Assembly (NCBI GenBank): GCA_003260075.1
Contig: QLIY01000785.1
Span: 1-64,000 of the forward strand
DNA: 64,000 bases
Source of the DNA: Phallusia mammillata
Taxonomy: Eukaryota; Chordata; Ascidiacea; Phlebobranchia; Ascidiidae
Reading direction: 5' to 3'
This document shows positions 39,597 to 50,600 of this stretch, piece by piece. A model generated the notes under the pieces. It was not told where the DNA came from and made no database searches. It saw only the letters and a program-made list of their open reading frames with translations. How positions within the stretch are numbered: the stretch's first letter is position 1; each line of letters begins with the position of its first letter. Position numbers and translations under genes: made by a program.

Positions 39597-39608
39597 TTTC
39601 CCGCCAAA
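39597..39608 (+). promoter_or_regulatory. E2F-type site upstream of MCM6
   Basis: TTTCCCGCCAAA is a full E2F consensus, 100 nt before the MCM6 start codon. A second E2F-like palindrome, TTCGCGCGAA, lies at ~39617-39626. MCM genes are classical E2F targets in animals, so S-phase control is expected. Confidence 0.7.
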
Positions 39609-39707
39609 GCTAACCATTCGCGCGAAGTCCTGCCTCAGGTTTGTTTCATTGTCAAAATTTGGGAACTGTTAGAAAGCTTTACTTCGCTTGAATTGCGTTA
39701 ACTCAAA

Positions 39708-42137
39708 ATGGATATTCAAGGTTCCAACGCAAAGTTGGCTAGGAGCAGTGATGCTGTTGGACAACATGTTCAAAAGTTATTTCTGGACTTTCTAGAAGGT
39801 TTTCAACTGGACGGGGAAAATCCGCATCTTCGAGACGCGGAAAATTTGCTGCGACCAGAAAGAAACACACTAGTGGTAAGCTTTCAAGATGTTGGCGAGT
39901 ACAATCAACAACTGGCCACGTCTATACAAGAGGAATATTACAGACTTTACCCGTATCTTTGTTCCTCTGTAAAATCGTTTACTCAACACCATTTTCAAGG
40001 AATTCCCAACAACAAAGAACTGTATGTGGCTTTTAGGGAGGTACCATCACATCAGAAAATCCGTGAGCTAAAGAACAGCGAGATAGGCACATTAATGCGT
40101 ATCAGTGGTCAAGTTGTAAGAACACATCCTGTCCATCCTGAACTGATAACTGGCACTTTCTCATGCCTTGACTGCCAAACAACTATAAAAGGCATTGAAC
40201 AGCAATTTAAGTTCATGCAACCAACAATATGTAAAAACCCACAGTGTGGCAATCGTTCTAAATTTCTTCTAGATGCCAATAATTCAACGTTTGTCGATTT
40301 TCAAAAAGTTAGAATTCAGGAAGTCCAGGCAGAACTGCCAAGAGGTGCTATACCCAGAACTGTGGAGGTTGTAGTTCGTGCAGAGGCTGTTGAGGTGGCC
40401 CAAGCTGGTGACCGATGTGATTTTATTGGAACTTTAATTGCTGTGCCAGATGTTGGTCAACTTTACTCACAAGGAACAAAGGTTGAGCCAGCACAGGGGC
40501 GAGAAAGGGTTAATGAAGCAGAAGGTATACGTGGCCTTAAAGCCCTCGGTGTTAGGGATTTAACTTACAGACAAGCTTTTTTGGCATGTCATGTAGCGTC
40601 AACTAATCCATGCTTTGGTGGCAAAGGAGGAAATATAGAAGAACCAACCATTGAAAGCATTAAAGATCAAATGACTGAGACAGAGTGGGAAAAAGTTTAC
40701 CAAATGTCTTGTGATAAGAATCTGTACTCCAACCTCTGCAACAGTCTCTTTCCTACGATTCACGGCAGCGATGAGATCAAGCGTGGAATCTTGCTTCAAC
40801 TATTTAGTGGTGTGCCAAAAAAGACCGAGGAAGGCACAGCACTAAGAGGTGATCTGAATATTTGCATTGTTGGCGATCCAAGCACAGCTAAAAGTCAATT
40901 TCTAAAACAAGTTGAAGGCTTTTCACCAAGAGCTGTGTACACCAGTGGTAAAGCATCAAGTGCTGCTGGCCTTACTGCTGCAGTTGTTCGTGATGAAGAA
41001 ACCAATGAATTTGTAATTGAAGCTGGTGCTCTTATGCTTGCCGATCATGGAATATGCTGCATTGATGAGTTTGACAAAATGGAAGTAAGAGACCAAGTGG
41101 CAATTCATGAAGCTATGGAACAGCAGACAATATCTTTAACAAAGGCAGGGGTAAAGGCAACATTAAATGCCCGTACCTCTATTCTTGCAGCTGCAAACCC
41201 AATTGGTGGCCGCTATGACCGTGCTAAGTCTTTGAGGCAGAATATTGCTTTATCAGCCCCAATTATGTCGAGATTCGATTTGTTTTTCATTTTGGTCGAT
41301 GAGTGCAATGAAGTGACAGATTATGCTATTGCCCGCCGAATTGTTGACTTGCATACACGACTTGAGGAATCTGTGGATAGAATCTACAACTTGGAGCAAA
41401 TTCGCCGTTACTTGATTTTCGCAAGGATGTTTAACCCGAAAATTTCAAAACAAGCTGAGGAGTTTATGATCGAAGAATACAAAAAGATGAGAGAGCGTGA
41501 CAGTTCTGGTATTGCGAGGTCGTCCTGGAGAATTACTGTTCGCCAGCTTGAAAGTCTTGTGAGACTTTCTGAGGCCATGGCGCGGCTGCACTGTTTGGAA
41601 GAAGTGCTTCCAAAGCATGTTAAGGAAGCTGCACGACTTCTAAACAAGTCAATTATTCGTGTAGAAACTCCAGATATCAACTTTATTGATGAACCTGAAC
41701 AAGAAAATGGTCACACAAACGGAGATATAGATGATAAAGAAAATACTCAGCCTGATGCTCCGAAGGTTACGACCCAGAAGCAAGCATCCATGAAGATGAG
41801 TTTTGATGAGTATAAGAGGTTAAGCAATATGCTGGTGCTACATATGAGACAGCAAGAGGAGAGTGAAGAACTGTCAGAGGAGTCATCTGAACTACAGGCA
41901 GAAGGCTTAAAGAAAAACAACTTGGTCAATTGGTACTTGGAACAAATTGCAGATGACTTAGAATCGGAAGAGGATCTGCTTGAGAAGAAAATGATCATTG
42001 AGAAAGTGATTCATCGACTGGTGCACCAGGATCATATTTTGATTGAACTTAGTAACAGTGACATGATTCCGAAAGAAGGTGAATCTAATGAGGATGTGAT
42101 ACTTGTAGTTCACCCAAACTACATGGTTGAGTCTTAA
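39708..42137 (+). CDS. MCM6: DNA replication licensing factor MCM6 (intronless)
   Basis: Subunit of the MCM2-7 helicase that licenses and unwinds origins. A single uninterrupted ORF of 809 aa (human 821). The start has a good context (AAAATGG). Order: N-terminal domain with the family signature [11 protein letters not shown]; zinc site C153-x2-C156-x18-C175-x4-C180; MCM AAA+ core with Walker A GDPSTAKS (from G389), Walker B CIDEFDKM (D453-E454), sensor region [13 protein letters not shown] and arginine finger SRFD (R522); then the MCM6-type C-terminal winged-helix region ([46 protein letters not shown]). MCM6 rather than MCM5 or another paralogue is shown by [16 protein letters not shown] and by the C-terminal domain. 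No break. Neighbouring genes are intron-rich, so the lack of introns stands out. Confidence 0.98.
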   Translation: MDIQGSNAKLARSSDAVGQHVQKLFLDFLEGFQLDGENPHLRDAENLLRPERNTLVVSFQDVGEYNQQLATSIQEEYYRLYPYLCSSVKSFTQHHFQGIPNNKELYVAFREVPSHQKIRELKNSEIGTLMRISGQVVRTHPVHPELITGTFSCLDCQTTIKGIEQQFKFMQPTICKNPQCGNRSKFLLDANNSTFVDFQKVRIQEVQAELPRGAIPRTVEVVVRAEAVEVAQAGDRCDFIGTLIAVPDVGQLYSQGTKVEPAQGRERVNEAEGIRGLKALGVRDLTYRQAFLACHVASTNPCFGGKGGNIEEPTIESIKDQMTETEWEKVYQMSCDKNLYSNLCNSLFPTIHGSDEIKRGILLQLFSGVPKKTEEGTALRGDLNICIVGDPSTAKSQFLKQVEGFSPRAVYTSGKASSAAGLTAAVVRDEETNEFVIEAGALMLADHGICCIDEFDKMEVRDQVAIHEAMEQQTISLTKAGVKATLNARTSILAAANPIGGRYDRAKSLRQNIALSAPIMSRFDLFFILVDECNEVTDYAIARRIVDLHTRLEESVDRIYNLEQIRRYLIFARMFNPKISKQAEEFMIEEYKKMRERDSSGIARSSWRITVRQLESLVRLSEAMARLHCLEEVLPKHVKEAARLLNKSIIRVETPDINFIDEPEQENGHTNGDIDDKENTQPDAPKVTTQKQASMKMSFDEYKRLSNMLVLHMRQQEESEELSEESSELQAEGLKKNNLVNWYLEQIADDLESEEDLLEKKMIIEKVIHRLVHQDHILIELSNSDMIPKEGESNEDVILVVHPNYMVES

Positions 42138-42559
42138 ATACATTTGGTTCTATTTTCAACACTGCCATTGATTTACAGCTATCAATGTTGGACCAATTAT
42201 AGTTTTGCGTTCCTTCATTTTGAGTGATGTATTTTCTTCTAAATTTTTGTTTACTTTGGTGTTTGCTGTAGACAACTTTAACCCAAACAGTTGCATTGTA
42301 ATATTACATGCTGCCATCAATTATTTGTTTATTTTTACAAAACCTCTGTACCATTTCCAAATCTGTGTTTAATGTCTTTTGTTTTGTGCCATGTAAAGTA
42401 CTGAAACTGCCATTGTACCATCACACAGCATTCTTTGGTTTTTGTGAGTTTGTTTGACTGTAAAGATGTTCCGGTTCAAATTTTGTTGTTTCTTTAAGTA
42501 TTCTCTTTTTTATTTCCATTTTGGTGACTTTTTAAGTTTTGTGCCAAACATGTTGGTAA

Positions 42560-42580
42560 ATTAAATTGATATTTTTTCAG
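42560..42580 (+). other. Variant poly(A) signal followed at once by an acceptor-like site
   Basis: ATTAAA at 42560-42565 is followed by TTGATATTTTTTCAG ending at 42580. A second pyrimidine-rich AG (TTCTTTCTTTTTCAG) ends at 42671, directly before the TXNDC15 ATG. There is no convincing donor between, as expected for a trans-splice acceptor region between two genes of one transcript. Confidence 0.4.
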
Positions 42581-42671
42581 TTAATTCAAAACAAAAACTT
42601 ACTGCTATTCCAATGCTGTTCTGGTGCTGCTATGTCAATGTATAAACTGTAAATACTTCTTTCTTTTTCAG

Positions 42672-43893
42672 ATGAATTTAAGCTTGTTAGACTATTGTCC
42701 GTTAGTGGACAGTAAGCATGCAATTTGTTCAATATGGGACCAACCTTATGATAATCTTGACCCACCACTTGGGAACCTGAATGCTGGTCTCAAACCACTG
42801 CCTTTACCCTGCCACAAAATGGCATTACTTGAAAATCCAACCTATCCAGAGGTGATTCTAATGAACTCAACGCAGTTGCTGATGCATTTGGGCAACCAAA
42901 CAAGTGGAATATGTACTCTTGTGTTGTTTTATGCTGTATGGTGTCCATTTTCAATGCAAATGGCACCAGCATATAATGCTTTGGGCCGCTTGTTTCCAAC
43001 TGTTCCTATTGTGGCTGTGAATATCGACTTGCAGTACAACATATTTGCCACCAATCAACTAAAGTAAGTACAGAAAATTTGGTTATACTGTTGATGATAC
43101 TGTTCCTATTTTTGTGGTTATATGTTTATTGTTTCAAAGCATCAATTATTCTAAATAAGGGGTCGTCAACCTTTTAGGGGATGCATGCCAATTAAATTGT
43201 TGTTTTCATGTGTTAATGACCTTGTGTGCCAACATTTTTTTCGAAATAATAGTGGTTCGTGCCAGGAGATATCAATTATAAAGAGAAAGCAGAGTATTTT
43301 GAACATGTAAGGCTAAATTTTAAGACAATGACATGATAAAAACTATAAACAAGCAGTGTAACAGGTTAAATTGTTACTTCAATATAAACATGCAAATCCG
43401 CTGGCATGCCATGAAAAAACACCTAGTGTGTCAACCTTGGCATGCATGTCAGGGGTTGCTGACCCCTGTTATAAATCTATTTTAAATGGGACTAATGTTT
43501 TAAACAGGAAATCTTTTAACAAGAGTTTTAGATAAGTTTGTATTTTGTGTACAATTATTTTCTGTTTTCAGATTTGGAACAACAGCAGTTCCGAATCTGT
43601 TGATTTTTGATGGTCTTCGATCCATCAGCCGATACAACAAATCGCAACTTGATTTACCAAGTCTGGTATCATTTGTGAATCAGAATTTTCGACTATCAAA
43701 CAATTTTAGTAACGAACACTGTCCTGATACAGAAGAATCTGATTCTAATGAGATGTGCATTAGCTCTTTTACGATACAAGAGAAAGATTATGAAGGACCT
43801 GTGCCAGTAGAGTTTCAAAAATCTCCTGACTGGCTTCTGTATGTGGCAATTTTAGTGTTACTGTTACTAGTGTATGATAGGTACAAAAGATAG
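42672..43893 (+). CDS. TXNDC15: Thioredoxin domain-containing protein 15-like membrane protein
   Basis: Exons 42672-43063 and 43572-43893 (714 nt, 237 aa). The thioredoxin-like domain reads TLVLFYAVWCPFSMQMAPAY with Trp90-Cys91, then the cis-Pro segment KFGTTAVPNLLIFDG encoded across the intron; one membrane helix ends the protein (DWLLYVAILVLLLLVY). Human TXNDC15 has the same WCxFS single-cysteine site, FGT-AVPNILLF and a C-terminal SVDWLL helix; it is an ER protein linked to ciliary function (Meckel-Gruber syndrome). The N-terminus is short (human ~360 aa) and shows no signal peptide, so an upstream exon may be missing; the ATG directly follows a strong acceptor. Starts 534 nt after the MCM6 stop. 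AATAAA at 43942 and 44099. A worn hAT element lies in the intron. Confidence 0.88.
43157..43468. mobile_element. Worn hAT-like element in the TXNDC15 intron
   Basis: Ends AAGGGGTCGTCAACC and (inverted) CAGGGGTCAGCAACC. Flanks TTCTAAAT and TTATAAAT match at 7 of 8. Confidence 0.7.
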
Positions 43894-44697
43894 TACTTAT
43901 AGCTCATAAGCTGTTTTGTTGTGTGCTCAGCGTTTATGATGAATAAATTTAATTGTTGTTTCCTATTGTTTATCAAATTGTCTTGTTTTTGTTTTTTAAG
44001 GTTATCGGTTCATCTTAACATGATGACTGCTTGGAAGCAATGATAAAGTTGAATTTGATTTTTATGTTATGTTTTAGTTTGTTAACTGTGAAATTAAAAA
44101 TAAACTGTTATATGTGATGAGGTTTTATGAATGTTGTGAGCATGTGTTATGCTATTTGCAAGAGAATTGTGTCACAAATTTGTGTCATTATGTTGCTTAT
44201 TTGAGTGGCCAGAAAAATATTTTTTATTTATCGCTAGGTGGCGACACTGATCAAAATTGCAGAAAGTTTTTTTTCATGTTTAATAGTGTTCTTTGGTTTA
44301 TTACTTCGCTTGCTTCAGGCCTTCAAGTTAGTGTTGCGTGTCGGGCTGCAGACGCAACGTGACTGACAATGTTTGTTTGTTGACCTGATAGGTCTATTGC
44401 GAATTTGTTCCGCGCAATAAAAGTTGAAGTATTATGTTTGCTAACCATTAAGTCTGTTTGTTAATTAGTAATTTGGAACAAAAAAAGAAAGTGCATCTTT
44501 CCGAGTTTTTGACGACATTGCTAGTTTTTAGGGGAAAAGTTAGCAGAGGGTTGAAAATTTCATGGCAGTCGTTCGTTATTGTCTGCTGTGAACAAGCAAA
44601 AAGTTATATGAAGGTCCTTGAACAAAAATAAACTTTATTTTGAAGATGTGAACAATAAGATTTTACTGAATATAAAATTGTTTTAACAACTGCCACA
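43894..44697. other. TXNDC15 3' UTR and intergenic region before the RhoGAP gene
   Basis: Contains AATAAA at 43942-43947 and 44099-44104. No further coding exon seen. The region before 44698 should carry the RhoGAP promoter; nothing specific recognised. Confidence 0.45.
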
Positions 44698-47600
44698 ATG
44701 GTATTGCACCCTTTGGAGTTTTCGGAGTGCTATTTGGATTCACCTTGGTTCCGTAAAAGCATTCAGCAATATGAAGAGGAATTGGACAGAACAAATGGAC
44801 AAATTAAACAACTTATAAAGGTAATTTTCTAAATCTCTTTATTCAAATGTTTGAATTTAATGTACTGGGTAATCAGACTGTTACGGTAAAAATTTATTGG
44901 CTAGCAAGCCAGTCTGTAGAGTATGGCAATGCCACATGTGAAATTTGGGCGCAGTTTTTAAAAAATGTCACACAATAATTTGGTATAAAGTACTGCCTGG
45001 TCATGTTTATCGTTTGTATTGTACCTGGTATAATTGGTTTTGCCTATGGACTTAGGTTATACATGCAAGCATGCATACATAGTGTTCCTGCACGTTGAGA
45101 TTTGCATACTGACTTGCAGTCACATTTGATCCTCCCTCTAAATAAACTGCATCCAAACATAATTTTGTGAGCGTAAAACATTTTAGTATTTTGTTGCCAA
45201 TTAGGGTTAAAATGAAAAACAAACAAACATGGTGGTGTTAATCATATTTTATAATAAAAAAGGCAGTATACAAAACAAATAAGTCTACTCCTGACAAATC
45301 AAAAAATGGAAGAGTCAGTATAATAGTTTAACACCACTTCATTTTCACTGATACAACATTTCTGTGGCTATTGAGGTCTGAACTGTGAAATAGACCAGAC
45401 TTTTGTAGACTATTCTTGTTGTCAATAAGCTCTATTTATTGTCTGGATATCATGTTTTTCTTCAAGTAACTTAATTTAAATCTTTATTAAGTTTTGGTGT
45501 GATTTGTCAAACAATAAGCATGAAACAAAATTGTAACTTAACTTATGTATGGAACAAATGCATATTGATGCTTCCCAGTACAGTTTGATGCAGCATAAAG
45601 TCAAAGTCGTTGTCCAAAATTTAGGCAATCTTCTATTTAGGAATGAAAAATCGCCTCATTTTCTGGTGTGATTAAGGCCTTTGTTTGTGTTTGTAATCTT
45701 AACAGGTAAAAACTAATAACAGTTGTTGTTTATGTCCGTCATAACGTGTTGTGTTGTGGCATGGAGTCATCAGTATTCAAGTGAGTCATTAGTTTCCTGC
45801 CGTAAGGAAGTTTCTCCACAGAACAAATCCAGATTTCTTTGTGTTTGTGTCCAATGTTTAACTGACACTTTTGGTAAACAGTCACCAACCATTACAAATG
45901 TTAAGAGGAAATACAAATTTCAGCCTTGTATTTTTGCACAAAACTGACACCAAACTTATATAATTGTTTTTTAAGGTTGCTAAACCCATTTTTAAAGAAA
46001 CAGATTTTTAATAATAATGTTATTTTGTACACAAAAGTTCATGCCAAAAACGTATACCTTAGTACAGTGTGGTCCAACTTTATTTCGTTGAGGGCCATTA
46101 AAAATCGTTAACTTACTACGCGGGCCAAAGTCTAAACTTTTTCCAGGTAAAACTTTTTTGGGCACAAACATCATGGTGATTATATACACCATTTTCAATC
46201 AATAGATAATTTTATTTTTTATCTTTTATAGTTGTATACCAGTAGCAGCCATTAAAAACATTCAGTTTCTACTCTGGCACAAAAATGCCCAAATTGTTTA
46301 TTGACGCAGGACCCTTTGTTACACATTACAATGCCTTGTGATGTAACACAATAGGAAATTTTGAAGCATTTTGTGTTGTTTAATTGAATAATTCTCACAT
46401 TTAAAAAAACATCGAAAACAAAAATTATAGTTGTTGTTGAAACGTTGGACTTTGGGGGGGGGGTGGTTATTGACGCAGAACCCTTTGTTACAAATAACAA
46501 TGCCTTGTCGTGCATCACAATAGGAGATTTTGAAGCATTTTGTGTTGTTTAATTGAATAATTCTCACATTTTAAAACATCGAAAACAAAAATTATAGTTG
46601 TTGTTGAAACGTTGGACTTTTGCGGCCAATAAAATTTTGGCCCGCTGGCCTGCAGTTGGACCACGCTGCCTTAGCATAACTTTACTTAATAGAATTTTTA
46701 TTAAACATCAAAAGTGCTACAATTTCAAACTACAAGCTAGAAAATTACTGGTTGTCTGATACTCAAACAAGACATTATTGCAAATTCAGACACATTCATC
46801 CATAGGGTTTCTTGATTGTCTGGACAATCCCAATTATTGCTTCCTGAATTTTGACTTGCCTTTCTGTTTTTTAGGATGCCAAGAACATGTTAAATGCGTC
46901 TCGCTCTCAAGCCAAATCGATGTGTGTTTTCAATGAGCGATTACAAAATTTCCAGTTCGATTGCATTGGTGAAAACCTGACAGATGATGAAAAAACAATA
47001 GGTAAAATTTTTTGGGTAATAGTTTTGTTCAAGGTTATGTACCTTGGGGTGTTGAAATAACTCTATATGCAGTAAACCTCGGTTAAAACAAGTTTAGTTA
47101 ATACAGATCTTCTCCTAATTCAGACAAAACTTGTGGTACAAATGATATGTAATGTGGTATGGCTTTAACTAATCAATATCGTATAAACCAGATCTTTGCT
47201 CAATCCTGACAAAGTTTTGGGTCCAAACAGGTCCGGATTCACAGAGGTTTACTCTATGCCTATATTAGCTAATATATGTTAAATTTTTGGACTTCACCCC
47301 TATACTATTTTAAATTTGACACTTGGATTGTATTTTCAAAATTGTACTTTGCTAAAAATGTAAACTTGAAAAAAAAACATTTTTAAATGTGTAGGTATAG
47401 TAAAAACAATAAAATGGTATAAAAAACTTCAGTCCCCATCTTTGAAGTTTATGATGACTTCTTTAAGTAACATGCTCTAATTTGCATATTGTATGATGTA
47501 TTCTACATTAATTGAACTATATTAGAAAGCTTGCATACCTGTACATAGATTGGCACCTATTTTGCATTTATATATTTTGCATTTATTGCAATAGTATTAA

Positions 47601-50600
47601 CAAGCTTTATACAACAAAACTACTTGTAATTGCATAGTAGAGTTGGCAAAAATATGTCACATAGTTGTAGATAGGATCAAGGCTTCAGCCTCATTGCCAC
47701 GGCCCGAGGCAATAAAATGTCATACGTATGACCTTTTGCTATGAGGTTTAGCTTTGTATCTTTATCCTTATTCACAACCTTTATCTTTTCATGTTTATGA
47801 TAGAAACGGGTTTATTTTTAGCCATTTTTGAAAAGCACCCTTTTGTGGCTCTTGTATTGGATTCCAACAATGCTAAAATAAATTTGGTAAGCTAAAATTC
47901 TTTAAATGTTTTTTTGCAGCTGGATCTTTAAATGAGTTTGGCTCGATGCTAAATGAAATTGCAAGTCAGTGGAATGACACAATCGAACGATCAGAAATTC
48001 AACTTATTAAACCACTTGAATTGTAAGTTAAAGTGCACTAGTTTCTACCCCAAAAGCTTTAAATTTTAAACTAATTCAATCACCAATTATTAACCAGACA
48101 CTGTTTACTAAAAAAATTTCATAGCTTTTTTTAAGCTGGACGAACATTAATTCTATAACCGGAATCAGCCCTGGCATATGTTTTCCTAAATTATTTTGAC
48201 TTATAGTGTTTTTCTCTCTAAAGTTGTGTGTTGGGTTTTTAAACCAATATTGCTGATTTTATAAAAAAAAATTATATTTGTCAAAACAAATGTCCTGAAT
48301 CATTTGAAGAAATAGTTAGCTAAAAATATCCTTTTTCAGGTTCCGAAAAAATCAGATTCATAGTTATAAGGAGTCCAAGAAGTCATTTGACAAATCCAGT
48401 GAAAGGTATTACAAGCAATTGGAACACACCCTTGCACTGTCTCATAAGAAAAAGGATCAGCTCCTTGTGGTAATACTTGCTTGTACACTTAATAAGCTAC
48501 TTTTGATGAAACATTCACTGATTATTTTGTGTTTTAACCAAGTAGTATAGCTTAAGAATTTGCAAATCTTAAAAAAGTCATCTTTTATCAGTCATAAACC
48601 ATGAAACAGTAAACAAACAACAGACAAAGATTCAAAAGCATTTTTTTTACCTGTGGGAGTAAAAATTATAATCTTCTCTTTTCTTAAACCTGTTTATGAG
48701 TGGCACTTAACATGACTTAAGTAGGCTTAAGATATTTGTAGGCAATTTAGATTTCATAGGTTTCATAAGATGACAATTTTTAACAGCTTTTATAAATGAA
48801 ACTCATGCTTTAAAACATTTGAATGGTTTGTTGTTGCTTTTAATGTGGCTGTTTTTTTAGTTTAAACTTCATGCAAAAAGTTTGTTTTTTCCCTTCGTTA
48901 ACTGAACAGTTGTTGCTTTTATATTGTGTTTCAAAGCTAAACATTCAAAATTATATAAAAACATATGTAACCATTTGTAGATATTAAAAAATATTGTTGT
49001 GTGTGAATTTTAATTTTATTGGATTACTGTAACTCAAAAACAGATTCTTCACTAAATTTAAAAGTTCATTACAAAATTTAAAAAAACTTGAAAATATTTT
49101 AGGTTAGAAATTTGATACCGAATGAGTTGGTAGTTTTTTTTATGACCCATCAACACACAAAAATTTACAACTTCTGAGTACAAGACTGTTTTCCCAACCT
49201 TGGGTATTCCCAGACAGGACTACCTCCTCATATGTGTTGCCAAAACAAACCTCTACTGCTTTGGACATTTGTTTGCCTTAGATCTCGTAATCTCACCTCA
49301 TGAAAACTGTTTTTATTTGCGTAGGACTCTGACAATGAACTGCTGTATTTAAAGCGACAATTTCACAAAGATGGCTTGAACTATGTTTCCAAGCTGCAAG
49401 AAATCCAGGAGCGAAAAAAGTTTGAGTTTGTTGAACACCTTCTTATGTTTATGAAGGTAATAACAACATGTGTAATCTAATTAAAAACATAAATGCCAAA
49501 AAACTTGTATAAAGAATACATTATGTAGACAACCTGCACTGATGATGACAACAGTGATTGTAGAAACGTCTCCATAATGTATTCTATATACCCGGGTCCT
49601 CTGGCAGTATCCTTTCAATTAAATTATTCTTCATTTCAGTGAATAGTGTTTCTAATGTGTCATCTAACATTTTGACTATGCTGTCAACATCTGCAATCAT
49701 TTTTGTTTTTTAAAAAACATGTTTTCTGTTTTTTTATATTGAAGGGTAGCTGGAATTAAATGTGTAATTGTAAACAGAAAAAATCTCAAATAATGTGCTG
49801 TTTTGCTTATTTATCGCAATAGGCATAGAGAGTATTCCATTGGTTAGCAGGCCACAACATTTACCACCATTTTAATTAAAAATGTTGTTAAACAAACAAC
49901 TAATCGTATAAATCAGTTTTAATGATCTATGTTGTTCACTGTTTGAACATAGGTAGCTGTTTACTGATGACTAGCCTAAAAACCTATTTGAAAAGTTCTA
50001 ACTGCAAACATTCGTTGAAAACAGACTTTTTACCTATTTACCTATAACAATGCATAATTTGACTATTTTAGGTATATTTCAACTTTTTCAAGCAAAGTCA
50101 TGAAACGGCATTGGATTGTCAGGAATATATACAAGACTTACAGGTGTTTTATGCAACTGATTATACTAAATTTTACCTGATTATGAATTTTTTCGTGGGT
50201 AAATTTTAAGCTGATGTATAGTTTTAGCACTGCTACAATTTTAAGCACACAACAAACTATATATTTACATTCAAATCTTTATTTTACATTAACAATGGTA
50301 GTTTGGAACAGTACGGATGGATCTGTTCTTAAGTATAATGACAAATATAACAGCCCAATAGACTAATGTGGTCACTCATATCACTGATAATGGCACAAGC
50401 ATTTGAAATATTTAAGTAATAAAGCATGTCCCCTTTTCTGTCTATTTGGGTCTTATATTCGTCATTAAATACATTTTGATAAATATATCACAAAAATTCA
50501 AAAAAATCTGGAAAATTATATATTTTCTTGAAAAACCAAGCAATCAATTATGCAAATTAAAAAAAACTACGAAACGGAAAAATCCTGCACTTAAATCAAC

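Noticed and set aside
39708-42137. MCM5 or another MCM paralogue
   Set aside because: N-terminal [11 protein letters not shown] and the C-terminal domain match MCM6.
49513-49585. Working hammerhead ribozyme
   Set aside because: GAAAC is followed directly by GTC, leaving no stem III; reported only as a structural curiosity.
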